From Marinoscillum pacificum (lineage in GTDB: Bacteria > Bacteroidota > Bacteroidia > Cytophagales > Cyclobacteriaceae): a stretch of DNA of 64,000 bases. Shown piece after piece: positions 9,369 through 17,694 of the stretch. The stretch lies in contig NZ_JAMZMJ010000004.1 of assembly GCF_024714495.1 (NCBI RefSeq), positions 62,001 through 126,000 on the forward strand, written 5' to 3'. Under the pieces are notes generated by a model, which was not told the origin of the DNA, ran no database searches, and saw nothing but the letters and a program-made list of their open reading frames with translations. Each line of letters starts with the position of its first letter. Within the stretch, counting starts at the first letter, position 1. Position numbers and translations under genes: made by a program.

Positions 9369-9943
9369 CGGTATATTTCGCAACTCATAATCAGAACAAA
9401 GTAAAAGAAATAGCGAAGCTCCTGCCGAAAGGCATGGAGCTTCGTAGTTTAGATGACCTGGGACTTCATGAAGACATTCCAGAAACAGCTAATACAATTG
9501 AAGGCAACTCTCTGATGAAAACGGAATATGTTTTTAACAAACACGGAGTTGCTTGCTTTGGCGATGACACGGGATTAGAAGTAGACGCATTAAATGGTGA
9601 ACCTGGTGTTTTTTCTGCCAGATACGCAGGGCCTCAAAAAAATAGTGAGGACAACATGCATTTGCTACTGTCTAAACTAGAAGGCTCTCAAAGTAGATCC
9701 GCACGTTTCAAAACGGTGATCACTTTTATTGATGAAGAGGGCACTTCTACTCAATTTACAGGAATAGCTGAGGGCACTATTACACTTAAAAAATCAGGAA
9801 ATGAAGGATTTGGTTATGACCCAATCTTTCAACCGGAAGGATATAGCATTACCTTTGCAGAAATGTCTGCAGAAGAGAAAAACAAAATCTCCCACAGAGG
9901 CAAAGCTTTTACCCAGTTAGTAAATTTCTTGAATAACAAATGA
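9365..9943 (+). CDS. rdgB: RdgB/HAM1-type XTP/dITP diphosphatase
   Basis: The enzyme hydrolyses non-canonical purine triphosphates (dITP, XTP, ITP) to monophosphates and keeps them out of DNA and RNA. It begins with the family motif YFATHNQNKVKEIAKLLP, followed by FGDDTGLEVDALNGEPGVFS with the metal-binding acidic pair, ARYAG, and the C-terminal FGYDPIFQPEG and SHRGKA. The 192 residues are normal. It overlaps both neighbours by 4 bases (ATGA), the tightest part of the operon. Confidence 0.95.
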   Translation: MTVYFATHNQNKVKEIAKLLPKGMELRSLDDLGLHEDIPETANTIEGNSLMKTEYVFNKHGVACFGDDTGLEVDALNGEPGVFSARYAGPQKNSEDNMHLLLSKLEGSQSRSARFKTVITFIDEEGTSTQFTGIAEGTITLKKSGNEGFGYDPIFQPEGYSITFAEMSAEEKNKISHRGKAFTQLVNFLNNK

Positions 9944-10560
9944 ACAAGCCCATAACCGTTGGGATCACAGGAGGTAGTGGTTCTGGAAAGACTCTTTTCT
10001 TAAAACGACTGATGCAGTCTTTTGAACCGCATGAAGCAAGTCTTTTGTCTCTTGACAATTACTACAAACCACGAAATGAACAACCGAAGGATGATCAAGG
10101 CATTGAAAACTTTGATATGCCTGAATCTCTTGATCGAATTCGTTTCTCTGAAGACCTAAAGAGGTTAAAATCCGGACAAGACATCACTATTCAGGAATAT
10201 ACTTTTAATAATGATAAAAGAACTCCTGAAATAATCGTCATTAAATCAACACCAATCATTGTAGTAGAAGGAATATTTACGTTTTACTATGATGAAATCA
10301 ATAGCTTGTTAGACTTCAAAATATTCATAGAAGCTCCTGATTATTTAATGTTGACAAGAAGAATCACAAGAGACGCTGAAGAACGAGGCTACGATTTAAG
10401 TGATGTATTGTATCGATTCCAGCATCATGTGACACCTTCTTTCAAGAAATACATTGAGCCACTAAAGCATGATGCGGATGTAATTATTCCAAATCATAAC
10501 GGCTTTGCAACCGCTTTAGACGTTGTTATCACCTATCTCAAAAATCAACTAAAAGAATAA
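9940..10560 (+). CDS. udk: Uridine kinase
   Basis: Uridine kinase phosphorylates uridine and cytidine in pyrimidine salvage. The P-loop is GITGGSGSGKTLFLKRL near the N-terminus, followed by the substrate segment SLDNYYKPRNEQ, PESLDRIRF and VVEGIFTFYY. The lid region shows RRITRDAEERGYDLSDVL and a conserved tail around KYIEPLKHDADVIIPN. At 206 residues it is full length. It is last in the operon and overlaps rdgB by 4 bases. No terminator is apparent after it. Confidence 0.93.
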   Translation: MNKPITVGITGGSGSGKTLFLKRLMQSFEPHEASLLSLDNYYKPRNEQPKDDQGIENFDMPESLDRIRFSEDLKRLKSGQDITIQEYTFNNDKRTPEIIVIKSTPIIVVEGIFTFYYDEINSLLDFKIFIEAPDYLMLTRRITRDAEERGYDLSDVLYRFQHHVTPSFKKYIEPLKHDADVIIPNHNGFATALDVVITYLKNQLKE

Positions 10561-10595
10561 TTTTCACATTCTTTAGGTAATTAATTGTATTTCAG

Positions 10596-10603
10596 TAGTT
10601 TTG
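10596..10603 (+). promoter_or_regulatory. Bacteroidota -7 box of the 10611 gene
   Basis: TAGTTTTG fits TAnnTTTG exactly and ends 7 bases before the TTG start at 10611. A leaderless or almost leaderless mRNA is predicted. Confidence 0.5.
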
Positions 10604-10610
10604 TCGCGCT

Positions 10611-10970
10611 TTGAAACAGAGCAGAAACAAAATATCGACCCTTACTTTCATCATGGCTACCTTGATGGGATTGCTAGTAGGAATCACTTCCATTACAGTG
10701 AGTTCTTCGCCACTCCCTATAGCCATTCAGCAAAATGCTGACACAGAAAAAAGTGATGAATCAAAGGAGTCAGATGTTTCTTTGAAAGCTTTTGATGCGA
10801 TTACTTCAAGTGTACAGGTAAGTCTGGAGCAATCATTCATATTGATTGATGTGCTTCCCGATCTGGAAGAGGTAAAAGAAGAATATTCTGAAGTTGTCGA
10901 AAACTTTCCTTCTCCAAACAAAGCGCTCAAAATACTATTTCGTAGGATCATTTCCCCAAATGCTCCATAA
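10611..10970 (+). CDS. Hypothetical small membrane-anchored protein
   Basis: The 119-residue product has one N-terminal hydrophobic segment (LTFIMATLMGLLVGITSITV, residues 11-30), then a Ser/Asp/Glu-rich extracytoplasmic stretch. I do not recognise a family. The TTG start is used because the only other Met codons fall inside the membrane segment, and because a consensus -7 box sits 7 bases upstream. It lies between the udk operon and secDF, about 50 bases after udk, and may be co-regulated with secDF. That last point is a guess. Confidence 0.6.
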   Translation: MKQSRNKISTLTFIMATLMGLLVGITSITVSSSPLPIAIQQNADTEKSDESKESDVSLKAFDAITSSVQVSLEQSFILIDVLPDLEEVKEEYSEVVENFPSPNKALKILFRRIISPNAP

Positions 10971-11076
10971 GTAGTATTCCTACTCTCAATTACACAAACA
11001 ACTTCATTTATTAACCATTTTCCTCCACCTAACCGTGCTCAGGAAAACATTTCATTTTTAAAAACTTACTAAAATC

Positions 11077-14064
11077 ATGAAAAACAAAGGATTTGTAGTA
11101 CTATTAACCATAGTCATTTCCTTGCTGTGTATTTATTACTTGTCGTTCACATTTGTAGCACAATCTATCCAGAAAGAAGCTACAGCAGCGACAACTTCAA
11201 GTGATGGCAGCATCGATTTCGCTGAAAAGCAACGTTATTTGGACTCTATTTGGAATGAGCCTGTTTACAATCTTCTTGGAATGGAATACACTTTCCAGGA
11301 TATAAAAGAAACAGAACTTAACCTTGGTCTTGACCTTCAAGGCGGTATGCACGTGACCCTCGAAGTATCTCCAATAGATATTTTGAAAGGACTTAGTGGC
11401 AACAATCAGGATCCTGATTTCCAGGCAGCTTTAGTAGAGGCTAAAGAAAACATCAAAGGAACTCAAACTAATTATGTAGATGAGTTCTACAGTGTATTTC
11501 AGGGTAAAGCTCCAGACAAATCTTTAGCATTCATCTTTTCTAATGCTAGCAACAGAGGCAGAATCAGCCTAAACTCATCAGATAGTGAAGTTTTAGACAT
11601 CATCAAAACAGAAGTTGATGGAGCTATTGACAGATCATTCAATATCCTAAGAACACGTATCGATAGGTTCGGTACTTCTCAACCAAACATCCAGAAATTA
11701 GAAGGTACTGGTAGAATCCAAATAGAACTACCAGGTGTGGACAACCCTGAAAGAGTTAGAAAACTTCTTCAAGGTGTTGCAAAACTAGAATTCTGGGAAG
11801 TTTACGACCTGAATGAAATCTCTCCAACACTTCAGGCAATCAATGACTTGTTGGTGAAGGATCAAAAAAATAACCTTGCTGCAGAATCACTAACGGATGA
11901 CTCAGAAACATCTCAATCAAGCGACGATCTATCTGATCTACTAACAGAAGACGATGGTACTGATGCTGCTGACAGCCTAACTGCTGAAGAAGATCTATCT
12001 GAGGAAGATGCTGCTTTGGACTCTGCTCTAAACAGCCAAGTATCTCCATTATTTACACTGATCAAAAGCCAAATGGGATTGATCTATGATGTAAAAGATA
12101 CGGCTAAAATCAACAGAATCTTTGAAAGAGAGGATGTACAAGCACTTATTCCATCTAACATGAAGTTCTTGTGGTCAGTAAAAGCCATCAAGAATGATGC
12201 GGTAAATGCTCCTGAGTTATTACAGCTTCATGCTATAAAAACTACTAGAACAGGAAAAGCACCTCTAACTGGTGAAGTAATCACCGATGCAAGACAAGAC
12301 CTAGATCAAAGATCTCAACCTGCCATCAGCATGCAAATGAACGCTGCAGGTGCTAAAGCATGGAAAAGGCTTACAGGAAACAATATTGGAAGAAGTATTG
12401 CCATAGTACTTGATAACTATGTTTACTCCGCACCAAATGTAGAAGGTGAAATTCCTAACGGAAACTCTTCTATCACTGGTAACTTCACACTTGATGAAGC
12501 TAAAGATTTAGCAAACATTCTTAAAGCTGGTGCTCTGCCTGCTCCTACTACTATTGTAGAAGATGTGGTAATCGGACCAACACTAGGAGAGGTTGCTAGA
12601 AACCAAGGTTTGATATCAATCATCGCTGGTTTAGCTATCGTAATCATCTTCATGGTTATCTACTATGCTAAAGGTGGTTTGATTGCAAACGTTGCATTGT
12701 TCTTCAACATCTTTTTCATCCTTGGTATTCTTGCTCAGCTAAGTGCTGCATTGACTCTTCCAGGTATTGCTGGTATTGTATTAACAATCGGTATGTCGAT
12801 TGATGCGAACGTTCTAATTTTCGAGAGAATTAAAGAAGAACTTAGAAATGGTTCTGGACTTAAAGCTGCAATCAGCAGTGGTTATGACAAAGCATTCAGC
12901 TCTATTATAGATGCTAACGTTACGACATTCATCACAGGGTTCTTCCTATACACATTAGGACAAGGACCAGTAAAAGGTTTTGCGATTACATTGATGATCG
13001 GTATTGCATGTTCATTCTTCAGTGCAGTATTCATCACAAGAGTTATTACGGAAGCATTCTCTAAGAAGGGTGACAAAGCGAAACTTTCTTTCGCAAACGC
13101 ATTCTCAAGAAATGCGCTTACTGGCATGAACTACGACTTCATCAGCAAGAGAAAAATGGCTTACATTTTCAGTGGTTCATTCATCACTGTAGGTCTTATC
13201 GCGATGTTGATCAACGGATTGACATTAGGAGTTGATTTCAAAGGTGGTCGTTCTTATGTTGTTTCATTAAATGAGGCAGTTCCTCCATCAGAGTTGAAAG
13301 CCGCTATTACTCCATTCTTCGAGAACTCAGGAAGTGAAGTAAAAACGTACGGTGCTAACAATGTACTGAAAGTAACCACTCCTTACTTGATTGAAGATGA
13401 AACGGATGTAGCAGATGCTAAAGTGAAAGAGGCTTTGATCAAAGGAGTTTCTTCAATGGGCTTAACATACTCTGATCAAACAACTGCACCAGATGCTGGC
13501 GAGTTTATTATCAGTAGTTCATCGAAAGTAGGTGCAACAATTGCTGACGACATCAAAAACTCATCTTATGAATCAGCGCTATTTGCCTTGATTAGTATAT
13601 TCATCTACATCTTGATTAGATTCCGTAAGTGGCAGTTTGGTCTTGGTGCTATTGTTGCACTATTCCACGATACATTGTTCGTACTATCTGCATTTGCGAT
13701 TGCAGGTCTAGTTGGAGTGTCATTTGAGGTTGATCAGGTATTCGTTGCAGCGATTCTTACAATCATTGGTTACTCAATTAACGATACCGTGGTTGTGTTT
13801 GATAGAATTCGTGAAAACCTTGGAATCAAAACGGGTACTGAGAAGAAAAAAGTATTCAACGAATCACTTAACAGCACTATTAGCCGTACGTTGATCACTT
13901 CAATTACTACTTTGATTGTAGTATTGGTATTGTTCATCTTTGGTGGTGCAGCATTGAAAGGATTCTCGTTTGCTCTTCTTGTAGGTATCTTAATTGGTAC
14001 TTACTCCTCTATCTTCATTGCAACTCCGGTTGTAATTGACCTGGATGGTTCGAAGAAGGATTAA
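11077..14064 (+). CDS. secDF: Fused protein-export translocase SecDF
   Basis: SecDF uses the proton gradient to complete translocation of proteins emerging from SecYEG. Residue order is: N-terminal membrane helix, SecD motif LGLDLQGGMHVTLEV near residue 87, the P1 periplasmic domain with a low-complexity acidic insert (about 275-320), and the SecD membrane domain with GMSIDANVLIFERIKEEL. After a cytoplasmic link comes the SecF half with GVDFKGGRSYVVSL and SINDTVVVFDRIRENLG. About twelve membrane helices are expected. The 995-residue D-F fusion is the normal Bacteroidota form. A strong terminator follows 20 bases after the stop. Confidence 0.97.
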   Translation: MKNKGFVVLLTIVISLLCIYYLSFTFVAQSIQKEATAATTSSDGSIDFAEKQRYLDSIWNEPVYNLLGMEYTFQDIKETELNLGLDLQGGMHVTLEVSPIDILKGLSGNNQDPDFQAALVEAKENIKGTQTNYVDEFYSVFQGKAPDKSLAFIFSNASNRGRISLNSSDSEVLDIIKTEVDGAIDRSFNILRTRIDRFGTSQPNIQKLEGTGRIQIELPGVDNPERVRKLLQGVAKLEFWEVYDLNEISPTLQAINDLLVKDQKNNLAAESLTDDSETSQSSDDLSDLLTEDDGTDAADSLTAEEDLSEEDAALDSALNSQVSPLFTLIKSQMGLIYDVKDTAKINRIFEREDVQALIPSNMKFLWSVKAIKNDAVNAPELLQLHAIKTTRTGKAPLTGEVITDARQDLDQRSQPAISMQMNAAGAKAWKRLTGNNIGRSIAIVLDNYVYSAPNVEGEIPNGNSSITGNFTLDEAKDLANILKAGALPAPTTIVEDVVIGPTLGEVARNQGLISIIAGLAIVIIFMVIYYAKGGLIANVALFFNIFFILGILAQLSAALTLPGIAGIVLTIGMSIDANVLIFERIKEELRNGSGLKAAISSGYDKAFSSIIDANVTTFITGFFLYTLGQGPVKGFAITLMIGIACSFFSAVFITRVITEAFSKKGDKAKLSFANAFSRNALTGMNYDFISKRKMAYIFSGSFITVGLIAMLINGLTLGVDFKGGRSYVVSLNEAVPPSELKAAITPFFENSGSEVKTYGANNVLKVTTPYLIEDETDVADAKVKEALIKGVSSMGLTYSDQTTAPDAGEFIISSSSKVGATIADDIKNSSYESALFALISIFIYILIRFRKWQFGLGAIVALFHDTLFVLSAFAIAGLVGVSFEVDQVFVAAILTIIGYSINDTVVVFDRIRENLGIKTGTEKKKVFNESLNSTISRTLITSITTLIVVLVLFIFGGAALKGFSFALLVGILIGTYSSIFIATPVVIDLDGSKKD

Positions 14065-14084
14065 GAATTTTTAGAAATACTAAG

Positions 14085-14118
14085 AAGCCTAGTTGAAAAT
14101 CAGCTAGGCTTTTTTTTT
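14085..14118 (+). terminator. Rho-independent terminator after secDF
   Basis: AAGCCTAG (14085-14092) pairs with CTAGGCTT (14104-14111) and runs into a stretch of T, giving a classical plus-strand terminator. Confidence 0.85.
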
Positions 14119-14173
14119 GCTTAAAATCCTATATCATCAGATAATTGTTAAATTTATGGAAACTCATTTCTGA

Positions 14174-14899
14174 ATGAAATCAAAGGTGTACAACAAACCT
14201 TTTTTATACCTCTCTATCATAGTTGCAGTATTCATCGTACTGATACTGTTAGATCAAGTTTTCGGCTTCCATTATGAACCTGTAGAATACAAACTTGCCG
14301 AAACTGAAGAGGACCACTCACCAACCATTGAACATGATAAAGACACCACTTCTGAGTTTAGCTCTTTCCAACATGAGGCTGTTGATGATGAAAAAATCGA
14401 ACTAGCAGAAAAAGGTGAACATAGTGACGCAGCAAATGCCCCAGTAGAAAAGGAAACAAAGCCAGACGCTACTTCCAACAATTCCACCCCGAAAGATTAT
14501 TTCGCGTCACTTATCAAATCCTATAAACAAAACACGCTAAGTAAGCTTGAGAAAAATAAAGCCCGTACCGATATTGTTATCCGGTATTATCATCATGAGC
14601 CAGACGGCAACAGCGCCTATGCTTTAGGAAACCTGGGATACTATATTCACGAAAGAGAGGTTTCACCTGAATATTTGAACTACCAGTCAAATGCCATATT
14701 CTATGGTGATAGCGTGTCATTAACGGACTTGCAAATTGTGTCCTACACACTACTAGAAGAAGGCCTACCGATTAAGATTATTAAGCCCTCCAAATTCCAT
14801 GATTCATGGAAGGCCCATTCTATTGAAATCGGTACGGACACCACAGCTTTAAACAAGCCTACCGTTACTTTCTCACAAATTCAGGCATTGACCTTATAA
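14174..14899 (+). CDS. Hypothetical membrane-anchored protein with LytR_C-like tail
   Basis: The 241-residue protein has one hydrophobic segment (residues of about 10-28, FLYLSIIVAVFIVLILLDQV), a long charged low-complexity linker rich in E, D, K and T (35-100), and a folded C-terminal domain. That domain runs from DIVIRYYHHEPDGNSAYALG through LPIKIIKPSKFHDSWKAHSI. Its beta-alpha pattern loosely resembles domains that bind cell-wall or polysaccharide, but I cannot name it with confidence. It follows the secDF terminator and precedes another envelope protein, so it is probably its own transcription unit. Confidence 0.7.
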   Translation: MKSKVYNKPFLYLSIIVAVFIVLILLDQVFGFHYEPVEYKLAETEEDHSPTIEHDKDTTSEFSSFQHEAVDDEKIELAEKGEHSDAANAPVEKETKPDATSNNSTPKDYFASLIKSYKQNTLSKLEKNKARTDIVIRYYHHEPDGNSAYALGNLGYYIHEREVSPEYLNYQSNAIFYGDSVSLTDLQIVSYTLLEEGLPIKIIKPSKFHDSWKAHSIEIGTDTTALNKPTVTFSQIQALTL

Positions 14900-14942
14900 T
14901 GTTAAAAAACATTAATTGAGGTAATAAGAGAAGTTTTCTGCC

Positions 14943-14950
14943 CACCTTTG
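14943..14950 (+). promoter_or_regulatory. -7-like box of the 14955 gene
   Basis: CACCTTTG resembles TAnnTTTG, keeping TTTG, and ends only 4 bases before the GTG start. A leaderless transcript is predicted. Confidence 0.35.
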
Positions 14951-14954
14951 GAAG

Positions 14955-15710
14955 GTGAATAAACTGCTACTATCTCTTTTAATATCTCTGTCTGCATTGG
15001 CCATGGCACAAGGCCAAAATGTGACCGGAGAATTATTGGATTCGATTTCTAATGAACCTGTCCAGTTTGCTCATGTCCAAAACATCACTGCCAAAAAGGG
15101 AACTCTGACCAACCAATTTGGTCAATTCAAAATACCTGCTAGCATTGGTGATACTATAGCCTTTTCCATTGTTGGATACCAACAAATTGGTTGGGAGGTA
15201 AAAGCAACTTGGCTAGAAGAAAAAATAACGCTTAAGCTTCCAAAAGACACGGTGTTGCTCGATGAGGTATTGATTTCAGATATGCCTACAGAAGCCGAGT
15301 TCAAACGACAAATGCTCAATCATCAACCTAAAGACACAGGATTTTGGTACCATGGCATGGCGCCACCGAAACCTCGAGATGACTCTCCTTTATCTGAGTC
15401 ACAAGTCAATAATCCTCTGTTCGCTATCACTCAACCTGCAGATTTTCTTTATGAGAAGTTCAGCAAACAAGCCAAGGAAAAAAGAAAGTATCACCAAATC
15501 ACCCAAAAAGAATCTATTACCTATCGGGTAAATCAGAAGTTCACTCGTGATTTTGTGCAAAATGTCACTGGATTAGAAGGAGATGAATTAACCAGCTTCA
15601 TCTATTTCTGTGATTATTCTCTAGACTACCTCGATCGGACACCATTATATCTCATTCGGGAAGACTTACTAGCTCAACTTGATAAATTCCAAAATCAGCA
15701 CCCAGGATAA
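14955..15710 (+). CDS. CarboxypepD_reg-like domain secreted protein
   Basis: A signal peptide (NKLLLSLLISLSALAMAQ) starts exactly at the GTG codon, which fixes the start. Residues 22-105 form a carboxypeptidase regulatory-like (CNA-B type) beta-sandwich: VTGELLDSISNEPVQFAHVQ, GTLTNQFGQFKIPASIGDT, then the closing strand VLLDEVLISD. The remaining 145 residues have no recognised domain and include PKDTGFWYHGM. In Bacteroidota this domain often heads TonB receptors or acts alone in the outer envelope. The 251-residue length suggests a complete stand-alone protein, not a receptor fragment. Confidence 0.8.
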   Translation: MNKLLLSLLISLSALAMAQGQNVTGELLDSISNEPVQFAHVQNITAKKGTLTNQFGQFKIPASIGDTIAFSIVGYQQIGWEVKATWLEEKITLKLPKDTVLLDEVLISDMPTEAEFKRQMLNHQPKDTGFWYHGMAPPKPRDDSPLSESQVNNPLFAITQPADFLYEKFSKQAKEKRKYHQITQKESITYRVNQKFTRDFVQNVTGLEGDELTSFIYFCDYSLDYLDRTPLYLIREDLLAQLDKFQNQHPG

Positions 15711-15787
15711 GCTCAATTTTTACTATTTCTAAATTTTAACAGCCTCCGATTGTTGATTTTAAAATTAACCACGTATCTTGGTGGTTG

Positions 15788-16327
15788 ATGAGAAAAGCTA
15801 TTTCCATATTTTTCCTTTCGCTATTCCTCCTTTATCAAGTGGGATACCTGGGGTATTATTGGTTTAGCGCTCATCAAATCAATGAGAAATGGATGAGTCA
15901 TGTAGAAGTAACTCCCGACATGAAGCATGTATCCATTCCGATCGAATTACCTTATTGGACCAACCAATCTGAGTACAGAATTACACACGGAAAAATCAAT
16001 ATCAATGGCGAGCTGTATCGAAAAGTGATGCAGAAGTATGAAAACAATGCCATTCATTTGATCGTGGCAAAGGATTCTGATACTGAAAAACTAAATCAGT
16101 CTATTTCTGATTGGGTGAAAGCCATGTCGGATAGTGAGCAATCTTCATCTGATAATGGTAAAGCTGATTTGTTAAAGTCTATCAAGGATTATATTCCCAG
16201 AACAAGTTTATCTGAATTCAATAGCATCGCTCACAATAATGCAATTGATCAGCCATTTACAGTCAGTGACGAAAAAATGCTCCCTAGCATAATAACTGAC
16301 ACTCATACGCCTCCTCCACAGGCGTAA
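15788..16327 (+). CDS. Hypothetical protein with one N-terminal membrane segment
   Basis: The 179-residue product starts with a hydrophobic signal or anchor (AISIFFLSLFLLYQVGYLGYYW) and continues as a mostly helical extracytoplasmic domain. One strand-like region reads HVSIPIELPYW. It ends in a Pro-rich tail (DTHTPPPQA). No family is recognised. The ATG at 15788 is chosen over the in-frame TTG directly before it. A TATCTTG box at 15774-15780 sits 7 bases upstream. Confidence 0.65.
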   Translation: MRKAISIFFLSLFLLYQVGYLGYYWFSAHQINEKWMSHVEVTPDMKHVSIPIELPYWTNQSEYRITHGKININGELYRKVMQKYENNAIHLIVAKDSDTEKLNQSISDWVKAMSDSEQSSSDNGKADLLKSIKDYIPRTSLSEFNSIAHNNAIDQPFTVSDEKMLPSIITDTHTPPPQA

Positions 16328-16438
16328 TCCACTTCACTTATCATTTTTCACTGAATTATTGAGCATAGGCTCAATGCGTCTTATCGATGCTGGCCCATCT
16401 CAATTTGTTTCAGTCATTTTTTCAAACCAACAAAACTT

Positions 16439-17587
16439 ATGAAACTATTTTTCACTAAGGCATTTGGTGCACTATGCATCATTGCTTTATCGTACAATCT
16501 ATCTTTAGGTCAAGGCTGTGTGGCTATTCGCTCAGGTTGCGGAGCCAATATCGGTGGAGGATCAATTCTGCAAAAAAATCAATGGTTAGCAGGCACCAAT
16601 CTGCGCTATTTCCACTCATTCAAACATTTTAGAGGCAAACACGAAGAAACTTACAGAGTAGAGGAAGGGTCAGAGGTCATCAATGACTCATTTTTTCTCG
16701 ATTTCCTGATTAGCTACGGCATCAGTGATCGATGGTCGGCCAATGTCACCCTTCCTTTTGTTTATCACAACAGATCATCTATGTATGAGCACGGGGGCAA
16801 CCCTAAGACTGACGATTTAACCACTCCAGAGAACGAATTTTGGGCTGGAGATCGCAACACTACATCAAGTAAAGGACTGTCTGATCTAAGGTTCGGCTTG
16901 AGCTACTGGTTATTCCAACCTACATCCAGCAGCAACATTTCAATAGGTTTAGGCATGAAGTTGCCAACTGGCAATTACAGATATCAAGACACTTTTTACA
17001 ATCAGGGGAACAATAAAGATCAAGAAATCTTTTCTGGTGTTGATCAGTCCATCCAACCTGGAGATGGTGGAGTCGGCGTTACGTTTGAATTGCAAGGTTT
17101 TCACCCGCTTACAGATAATATCATCCTAAGCGGAAACTTCTATTACCTATCAAACCCAAGAGAATATTACACGCTGGAAACGCGTGGCAGATCAAGAGAT
17201 TTCTCAGTTCCAGATCAATATGCTGCTCGTTTAGGATTACTCGCGATGCTTCCAGTTCACGGTCTATTTTTCTACGGTGGAGCCAGACTAGAAGGTGTTC
17301 CATCTAGCGATTTAATTGGAGGAGATGAAGGATTCCGAAGACCAGGCTATGCTTATTCACTAGAACCTGGAATCTCCTATAACATTCGAAATAGTTCTTT
17401 CAACCTTACTGTACCAATTGCCATAGAAAGAAATCGAGTTAAAAGCTTTTCTGATAAAGAATCAGGTGGACATGGAGATGCAGCATTTGCTGATTACCTA
17501 ATCAATTTTAGTTACATCATAAAAATAGGAAAGGCTGGTTCAAACCTTAAAACCCTATCGTTTCCAATTGACGATACCAACAACTAA
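16439..17587 (+). CDS. Outer-membrane beta-barrel protein, transporter-like
   Basis: A signal peptide (FGALCIIALSYNLSLGQGC) precedes about 360 residues with the alternating aromatic/polar strand pattern of an outer-membrane barrel. Examples are SDRWSANVTLPFVYHNRS, LSDLRFGLSYWLF and VTFELQGFHPLTDNIILSG. The mature N-terminus has Cys pairs (GCVAIRSGCGANIGGG) that could bind metal or form a disulfide. It resembles the MetA-pathway or transporter-type barrels of Bacteroidota but has no assigned substrate. A FecA-like TonB receptor follows about 110 bases later on the same strand, so the two may serve the same uptake or efflux process. Confidence 0.72.
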   Translation: MKLFFTKAFGALCIIALSYNLSLGQGCVAIRSGCGANIGGGSILQKNQWLAGTNLRYFHSFKHFRGKHEETYRVEEGSEVINDSFFLDFLISYGISDRWSANVTLPFVYHNRSSMYEHGGNPKTDDLTTPENEFWAGDRNTTSSKGLSDLRFGLSYWLFQPTSSSNISIGLGMKLPTGNYRYQDTFYNQGNNKDQEIFSGVDQSIQPGDGGVGVTFELQGFHPLTDNIILSGNFYYLSNPREYYTLETRGRSRDFSVPDQYAARLGLLAMLPVHGLFFYGGARLEGVPSSDLIGGDEGFRRPGYAYSLEPGISYNIRNSSFNLTVPIAIERNRVKSFSDKESGGHGDAAFADYLINFSYIIKIGKAGSNLKTLSFPIDDTNN

Positions 17588-17694
17588 TCAAGTAAGACTC
17601 TATTAAAATACTATACTACAATTTGTTCTAACTCACCATCCATCCATTTCAGATGGGTGGTGATTGCTAAAACCAACCGAAATCAGCTAGTTCA

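Noticed and set aside
16370-16383. TGAGC/GCTCA hairpin upstream of the 16439 gene as a terminator
   Set aside because: The stem is only 5 bp and no T run follows on either strand.
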